Positions 4,900-9,005 of a DNA stretch of 9,005 nt are shown here, piece after piece (the stretch's first letter is position 1; every line of letters starts with the position of its first letter). The DNA lies in contig CATZIC010000073.1 of assembly GCA_958419945.1 (NCBI GenBank), forward strand, positions 1 through 9,005, in the 5' to 3' direction. The position numbers and the translations under genes are program-made. The DNA is from an uncultured Clostridia bacterium (lineage in GTDB: Bacteria; Bacillota; Clostridia; Christensenellales; Borkfalkiaceae). Under the pieces are notes generated by a model. That model was not told the origin of the DNA and did not search any database. It saw only the letters and a list, made by a program, of their open reading frames with translations.

Positions 4900-6023
4900 A
4901 AATTTCCGTTTCTTCCGCTTCTGGTGTGGAGTCGGCAACCAAAAGAGAATTATATAAATTAGGTGTGGAAAACGCCCCCGCAATAAACGGCAGAATGACT
5001 TTCGAAGGGGATGACAGGCTTTTGGCGGAATGTAACCTTTGGCTGTCCACGGCAAGCAGGGTTTATATCGTTCTTTCGCAGTTCAAATGTACGGATTTCG
5101 ATACCTTGTATGACTCAATAATTGATATCAGATGGGAAGATTATATTCCGGAAAACGGTTGCGTAATAATTAAGCCAAAACTCGTTCAAAGCAAATTAAG
5201 CGCTTTTTCCGCCACCCAATCGGTAGCCAAAAAAGCGGTCTGCGAAAGATTAAAAGGTGTTTATAAGCGTGATTTCCTGTCTGAAAACGGAAATAAATTC
5301 GAAGTGGAAATAGGAATAACCAGAGATTTTTGCACGGTTTTACTAAACGCATCGGGCGAAAGCCTTCATCGGCGTGGCTATCGTAACGTTTACGGCGAAG
5401 CACAGCTTAAAGAAACCTTAGCTTCCGCTATGTTAGAACTTTCCGTATGGAACCCAAGCCGCCCGCTATGCGATCTTTTTACGGGCACCGGAACCATTGC
5501 CATAGAAGCCGCAATGAAGGAAAAAAACATAGCGCCGGGAATAAACCGCACCTTTGATTTTTTAAACTTCAAAAACTTTGACAAAAAGGTGTTTGAAAAC
5601 GCCAAAAGTGAGGCTATAAGTCGATTATCCGACAAAACACCGCTTAAAATTCAGGCTTACGACACCGATGAAAAGCAGCTTCAAAAGGCTTTTATCCATG
5701 CAAAAAACGCCGGCGTAGAGGACGTTATCGAGTTTCATAACGAGTCTATGGAAACCTTTAAGTCCGACTTAAAGCGTGGGGTTGCGTTTGCAAATCCACC
5801 TTACGGCGAAAGGCTTGACGAAAGACCTTTTATCGAAAAGCTTTACCGTACTTACGGAAAGGTTCGAAAGGCAAATCCCGATTGGTGCTTTTACACCATA
5901 ACTCCCGTTTCCGACTTTGAAAGGCTTTTCGGTCAGCGTGCGGACAAAAAGCGTAAACTTTATAACGGAAGAATCGAGTGCTGTTTTTATGCTCATCTCG
6001 GTAAACCGCAAAATACCCCTTAA
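4896..6023 (+). CDS. THUMP-domain class I RNA methyltransferase (RlmL N-terminal / YpsC family)
   Basis: A 375-residue SAM-dependent RNA methyltransferase. Residues about 45-155 form the THUMP RNA-binding region, ending in GESLHRRGYRN (154-164). The Rossmann catalytic domain follows: motif I CDLFTGTGTIAIEAA (192-206), acidic motif II AYDTDE (254-259) and catalytic motif IV NPPYGERL (300-307), the type used for N2-guanine or N6-adenine methylation. The FERLFGQRADKKRKLYNG block (341-358) is characteristic of the YpsC/RlmL group. E. coli RlmL makes m2G2445 in 23S rRNA with this module; the same target here is inference. It is much shorter than E. coli RlmL because the second (RlmK) methyltransferase half is absent, as is normal in Firmicutes. 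The ATGA overlap with yraN and GAGGA at 4882-4886 fix the start. Confidence 0.9.
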   Translation: MKISVSSASGVESATKRELYKLGVENAPAINGRMTFEGDDRLLAECNLWLSTASRVYIVLSQFKCTDFDTLYDSIIDIRWEDYIPENGCVIIKPKLVQSKLSAFSATQSVAKKAVCERLKGVYKRDFLSENGNKFEVEIGITRDFCTVLLNASGESLHRRGYRNVYGEAQLKETLASAMLELSVWNPSRPLCDLFTGTGTIAIEAAMKEKNIAPGINRTFDFLNFKNFDKKVFENAKSEAISRLSDKTPLKIQAYDTDEKQLQKAFIHAKNAGVEDVIEFHNESMETFKSDLKRGVAFANPPYGERLDERPFIEKLYRTYGKVRKANPDWCFYTITPVSDFERLFGQRADKKRKLYNGRIECCFYAHLGKPQNTP

Positions 6024-6024
6024 A

Positions 6025-6057
6025 ATCGGCAAAATTACCTAAAAATCCGATATTTTT
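6025..6057 (+). terminator. Weak candidate terminator after the methyltransferase gene
   Basis: ATCGG (6025-6029) pairs with CCGAT (6047-6051) over a 17-nt loop and is followed by A and five T residues (6053-6057). The stem is short and the loop large, so strength is doubtful. An overlapping alternative, CGATAT/ATATCG (6048-6069), and a second AT-rich stem AAAAAG/CTTTTT (6094-6108) suggest the region may end transcription by several weak hairpins. Confidence 0.3.
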
Positions 6058-6122
6058 CCTGTCATATCGAAAAAATTAAAAATTTATCGCCTAAAAAAGG
6101 AGCTTTTTATACTCTAAAGGTA

Positions 6123-6151
6123 TTGACTTAAAAGCCCTCATGCCGTATAAT
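6123..6151 (+). promoter_or_regulatory. Strong sigma-A-type promoter for ppdK
   Basis: TTGACT at 6123-6128 (five of six) and a perfect TATAAT at 6146-6151 are separated by exactly 17 bp. Transcription should start near 6158, giving a ppdK leader of about 140 nt. This is the best promoter match I found in the window and marks ppdK as its own transcription unit. Confidence 0.75.
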
Positions 6152-6160
6152 AATATAGTC

Positions 6161-6228
6161 GGGCCGCAGCACTGAAACGTTTTCTACGGCTCAAACTAAA
6201 AAAAGAACGTTTACAAAACGTTCCCAGT
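6161..6228 (+). promoter_or_regulatory. Structured ppdK leader with competing inverted repeats
   Basis: Three helices can be drawn. (a) GGGCCG-c-AG (6161-6169) pairs with CT-a-CGGCTC (6184-6192), 8 pairs including one G-T and one C-A mismatch. (b) GAACGTTT (6205-6212) pairs with AAACGTTC (6216-6223), a perfect 8 bp with a 3-nt loop. (c) ACTG plus AACGTTTT (6171-6183) pairs with AAAACGTT plus CAGT (6215-6228), about 12 pairs with a small internal loop. Helix (c) uses the loop of (a) and the 3' arm of (b), so (b) and (c) exclude each other. No T-run follows, so it is not a simple terminator. It resembles no riboswitch class I recognise. It could instead be a DNA operator. Confidence 0.4.
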
Positions 6229-6299
6229 AGTCAATCCAAATTTTTAAATCAAAATCAATATTTCAAAGAAAATAAATTTTTTGTTTCAAGGAGAACATA

Positions 6300-8939
6300 A
6301 TGAAGTACGTTTACTTGTTCAGTGAAGGCAATGCAAACATGCGTGAGCTGTTAGGCGGCAAGGGCGCAAATCTTGCGGAAATGACCAATATCGGTTTACC
6401 CGTTCCGCAGGGATTTACCATTTCCACGGAAGCATGCACGCAGTACTATGAAGACGGCAGAATGATAAGCGATGCCATTCGCGAAGAAATTATGGAAAAC
6501 ATCGCTAAGCTAGAGTCCATAACGGGCAAAAAGTTCGGCGATACCGAAAATCCTTTGCTCGTATCCGTTCGTTCGGGCGCAAGGGCATCCATGCCGGGCA
6601 TGATGGATACGATTTTGAACCTCGGTTTAAATGAAGAGGTTGTTGAAGTTTTATCCGAAAAGTCAGGTAATCCCAGATGGGCTTGGGACTGCTACAGAAG
6701 ATTCATTCAGATGTTTTCCGACGTCGTTATGGAAGTTTCCAAAAAGGAATTCGAATCCTTAATCGACAAAATGAAGAAAGACAAAGGCGTTGAATTTGAC
6801 GTAGACCTTACGGCAGACGACCTTAAAGAACTTGCAGAAGAGTTTAAAGAAAAATATAAACAAGCTTTAAATAAAGAATTCCCGTCAGATCCTAAGGAAC
6901 AACTTTTCGAAGCAATCAAAGCGGTTTTCAGAAGCTGGGACAATCCTCGTGCTAACGTTTACAGAATGGACCACGACATTCCTTACAGTTGGGGTACCGC
7001 AGTTAACGTACAGGAAATGGTTTTCGGCAACATGGGTAACGATTGCGGTACCGGCGTTGCGTTCACACGTAACCCCGCAACAGGCGAAAAGGGACTTATG
7101 GGCGAATTTTTAATGAACGCACAGGGCGAAGACGTAGTTGCCGGCGTTCGTACACCTACCCCCATTTCCAAGATGGCAGAAGTTTTACCGGAAGTTTACG
7201 AACAGTTCCTCGGAATCTGCACAACTTTGGAAAATCACTACAAAGATATGCAGGATATGGAGTTTACTATCGAACGCGGTAAACTTTTCATGCTTCAAAC
7301 CCGTAACGGCAAACGTACCGCTGCCGCCGCAATAAGAATCGCTTGCGACCTTATCGACGAAGGTATGATTTCCGAACAGGATGCTTTGATGCAGATAGAC
7401 GCTAAATCCCTTGACATGCTTTTACATCCTCAGTTCGATGCCGAAGCTTTAAAGGAAGCAAACAAAAATGACGTTGTAGGTAAAGGCATCGCCGCATCTC
7501 CTGGTGCCGCTGCAGGTAAAATCGTTTTCACCCCCGAAGATGCTGTAACCGAAGGCAAAGCAGGCAATAACGTTATTTTGGTAAGACTTGAAACCTCCCC
7601 CGAAGATATCGAAGGTATGAAGTACGCACAAGGTATCTTAACCGTTCGTGGCGGACAGACTTCTCACGCGGCAGTCGTTGCAAGAGGTATGGGCAGATGC
7701 TGCGTTTCCGGTTGCGGCGATATCATTATGCACGAAGAGGAAAAATACTTCGAACTCGGCGGAAAGATTTATAAAGAAGGCGACGGTTTGTCGTTAGACG
7801 GAAGCACCGGTAACATTTACGATTGCGAAATCAAAACCGTTCCCGCAGATCCTAACAGCGGTTACTTCGGCAGAATTATGCAACTTGCCGACAAATATAA
7901 GGCTTTGGGCGTAAGAACCAACGCCGACACGCCGGCTGACGCCGTTCGCGCAGAGGAATTAGGCGCTCAGGGTATCGGCCTTTGCCGTACAGAGCATATG
8001 TTCTTCGGCCCCGGCAGAATCGATAAATTCCGTGAAATGATCTGCTCCGAAACGGTTGAAGAAAGAACGGCGGCGCTTGATAAGATCGAATCCATGCAGC
8101 AGCAGGACTTCGAAGGTCTTATGGAAGCTCTTAAAGGTTACCCCGTAACCATCAGATTCCTTGATCCGCCTTTACACGAATTCGTTCCTACCGAAGAAGC
8201 CGATATCCAGGCTTTGGCGGAAGCAAAGGGCAAATCCGTAGCGGAAATTAAAGCAATCTGCAACGCTTTACACGAATTCAACCCCATGATGGGACACCGT
8301 GGTTGCCGGCTTACCGTAACCTATCCGGAAATCGCCGTAATGCAGACCCGCGCGGTCATTAAAGCGGCTATCGCAGTTACAGAACGTCATCCCGATTGGA
8401 ACCTCGTTCCGGAAATCATGATTCCGCTCGTCGGCGACGTAAAAGAACTTGCATTCTGCAAAAAATATGTTGTTGAAACTGCAGACGCCCTTATTAAGGA
8501 AGCAGGCAGCAACCTTAAATACGAAGTCGGTACCATGATTGAAATTCCTCGTGCCGCAATCACCGCGGATAAAATCGCTACCGAAGCCGAATTCTTCTGC
8601 TTCGGCACCAACGACTTAACCCAGATGACTTTCGGCTTCAGCCGTGACGACGCAGGTAAGTTCCTTAATGCGTACTATCAGAACAAGATTTTCGAAAGCG
8701 ATCCGTTTGCCAGACTTGATACCGAAGGCGTCGGCAAACTTATGGAACTTGCAGTTAAACTCGGCAAGGCAACCAGAAAGAACTTGCACGTCGGCATTTG
8801 CGGTGAACACGGCGGCGATCCTTCTTCCATCGAATTCTGCCATGCAATAGGTCTTAACTACGTTTCCTGCTCGCCGTATAGAGTTCCTATCGCTCGCTTG
8901 GCCGCTGCGCAAGCCAATATCCGTAATCCTAGGGGCTAA
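6300..8939 (+). CDS. ppdK: Pyruvate, phosphate dikinase (PPDK)
   Basis: PPDK interconverts pyruvate + ATP + Pi and PEP + AMP + PPi; in anaerobes it can work in glycolysis or gluconeogenesis. The 879-residue protein is full length (C. symbiosum PPDK is 874). The N-terminal ATP-grasp domain includes LLGGKGANLAEM with Lys21, SVRSGARASMPGMMDT with Arg91, and QTRNGKRTA near 334-342. The phosphohistidine domain has GGQTSHAAVVARGMG with swivelling His456 and Thr454, the position phosphorylated in plant PPDK. The C-terminal PEP/pyruvate barrel shows GLCRTEHMFF (Arg563), TIRFLDPPLHEF, EIPRAA, GTNDLTQMTFGFSRDD and GICGEHGGDP with catalytic Cys834. The His-loop has Gln where C. symbiosum has Met. AAGGAG at 6288-6293 fixes the start. 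It has its own promoter, and no PPDK regulatory protein gene is seen nearby. Confidence 0.98.
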   Translation: MKYVYLFSEGNANMRELLGGKGANLAEMTNIGLPVPQGFTISTEACTQYYEDGRMISDAIREEIMENIAKLESITGKKFGDTENPLLVSVRSGARASMPGMMDTILNLGLNEEVVEVLSEKSGNPRWAWDCYRRFIQMFSDVVMEVSKKEFESLIDKMKKDKGVEFDVDLTADDLKELAEEFKEKYKQALNKEFPSDPKEQLFEAIKAVFRSWDNPRANVYRMDHDIPYSWGTAVNVQEMVFGNMGNDCGTGVAFTRNPATGEKGLMGEFLMNAQGEDVVAGVRTPTPISKMAEVLPEVYEQFLGICTTLENHYKDMQDMEFTIERGKLFMLQTRNGKRTAAAAIRIACDLIDEGMISEQDALMQIDAKSLDMLLHPQFDAEALKEANKNDVVGKGIAASPGAAAGKIVFTPEDAVTEGKAGNNVILVRLETSPEDIEGMKYAQGILTVRGGQTSHAAVVARGMGRCCVSGCGDIIMHEEEKYFELGGKIYKEGDGLSLDGSTGNIYDCEIKTVPADPNSGYFGRIMQLADKYKALGVRTNADTPADAVRAEELGAQGIGLCRTEHMFFGPGRIDKFREMICSETVEERTAALDKIESMQQQDFEGLMEALKGYPVTIRFLDPPLHEFVPTEEADIQALAEAKGKSVAEIKAICNALHEFNPMMGHRGCRLTVTYPEIAVMQTRAVIKAAIAVTERHPDWNLVPEIMIPLVGDVKELAFCKKYVVETADALIKEAGSNLKYEVGTMIEIPRAAITADKIATEAEFFCFGTNDLTQMTFGFSRDDAGKFLNAYYQNKIFESDPFARLDTEGVGKLMELAVKLGKATRKNLHVGICGEHGGDPSSIEFCHAIGLNYVSCSPYRVPIARLAAAQANIRNPRG

Positions 8940-9005
8940 GAATTAACCCTAAAAAGCGGTAAAAATTCAATTTTTAATTAAAAAATAAGGTTTTAGTAGT
9001 CATTC
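8940..9005. other. AT-rich flank downstream of ppdK, cut by the window end
   Basis: The 66 nt contain the AT-only palindrome AAAAATT-c-AATTTTT (8961-8975) and distant CTAAAA/TTTTAG arms (8949-8954, 8991-8996). Neither makes a convincing intrinsic terminator because there is no GC stem. No gene start is visible. Confidence 0.5.

Larger units (their letters stand above)
6024..6299. other. 276-nt non-coding region upstream of ppdK
   Basis: There is no convincing ORF on either strand. From left to right it holds weak terminator-like stems (6025-6108), the ppdK promoter (6123-6151), the inverted-repeat leader (6161-6228), about 60 nt of very AT-rich, apparently unstructured sequence, and the ppdK Shine-Dalgarno sequence AAGGAG at 6288-6293. 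AAAGGAG at 6096-6102 looks like a ribosome-binding site but is followed by no usable reading frame. Confidence 0.7.

Noticed and set aside
6172..6186. CcpA cre site in the ppdK leader
   Set aside because: The cre pattern has TG and CG separated by four bases; here only three bases separate them and the 3' half ends CT rather than CA. A looser LacI-family resemblance is kept as a finding.
6161..6210. preQ1-like riboswitch (stem followed by an A-rich AAACTAAAAAAAG tail)
   Set aside because: The conserved loop and tail positions of preQ1-I do not match, the tail is not next to the ribosome-binding site, and ppdK is not a queuosine gene.
6226..6233. AGTAGTCA repeated at 8995-9002
   Set aside because: An 8-base match within 9 kb is expected by chance and its flanks do not extend the match.
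8616..8912. 98-codon minus-strand reading frame inside ppdK
   Set aside because: It lies wholly antisense to a strongly conserved region of PPDK and has no recognisable motifs. Its translation mirrors PPDK codon usage. The other antisense frames were rejected likewise.

Overview
The window is a stretch of core, vertically inherited chromosome from a Firmicutes-type bacterium, most likely an uncultured clostridial lineage. The gene order ffh, rpsP, khpA, rimM, trmD, rbgA, rnhB, yraN is the classic low-GC Gram-positive arrangement. The KH protein KhpA, the circularly permuted GTPase RbgA, the Shine-Dalgarno sites and a clostridial-style PPDK all fit this. The placement is inference from gene content; no 16S rRNA or other direct taxonomic marker is present. 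Nothing in the coding sequences looks recently transferred, and I saw no transposase, phage, CRISPR or toxin gene.

Layout: (1) 1-1067 is the 3' part of ffh, cut by the window edge. (2) 1161-2935 holds a translation cluster: rpsP (S16), khpA, rimM and trmD, with rimM and trmD joined by an ATGA overlap. (3) 2936-3113 is a 178-nt gap where Firmicutes normally carry rplS. It holds no gene but is dense in inverted repeats: an element that folds on paper as a compact four-helix cloverleaf, a 10-bp perfect hairpin, a copy of a short dispersed repeat, and a probable promoter. (4) 3114-6023 is a tight overlapping set: rbgA, rnhB, yraN and a THUMP-domain RNA methyltransferase. (5) 6024-6299 is a 276-nt regulatory region with a good sigma-A-type promoter and a leader of about 140 nt with competing inverted repeats. 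(6) 6300-8939 is a complete ppdK, followed by 66 nt of AT-rich flank.

The genes up to 6023 mostly serve translation: membrane targeting of ribosomes (Ffh), a 30S protein and its assembly factor (S16, RimM), tRNA m1G37 (TrmD), 50S assembly (RbgA), rRNA methylation (THUMP enzyme), and nucleic-acid housekeeping (RNase HII, YraN). PPDK is metabolically separate, interconverting pyruvate and PEP, and has its own promoter and leader.

No obviously new protein system is encoded here. The unusual content is non-coding: the structured trmD-rbgA gap in the empty rplS slot, the 20-bp repeat shared by two gaps, a possible leaderless rbgA promoter, a possible switch at the rimM ribosome-binding site, and the ppdK leader. 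All RNA and DNA structures were folded by hand.
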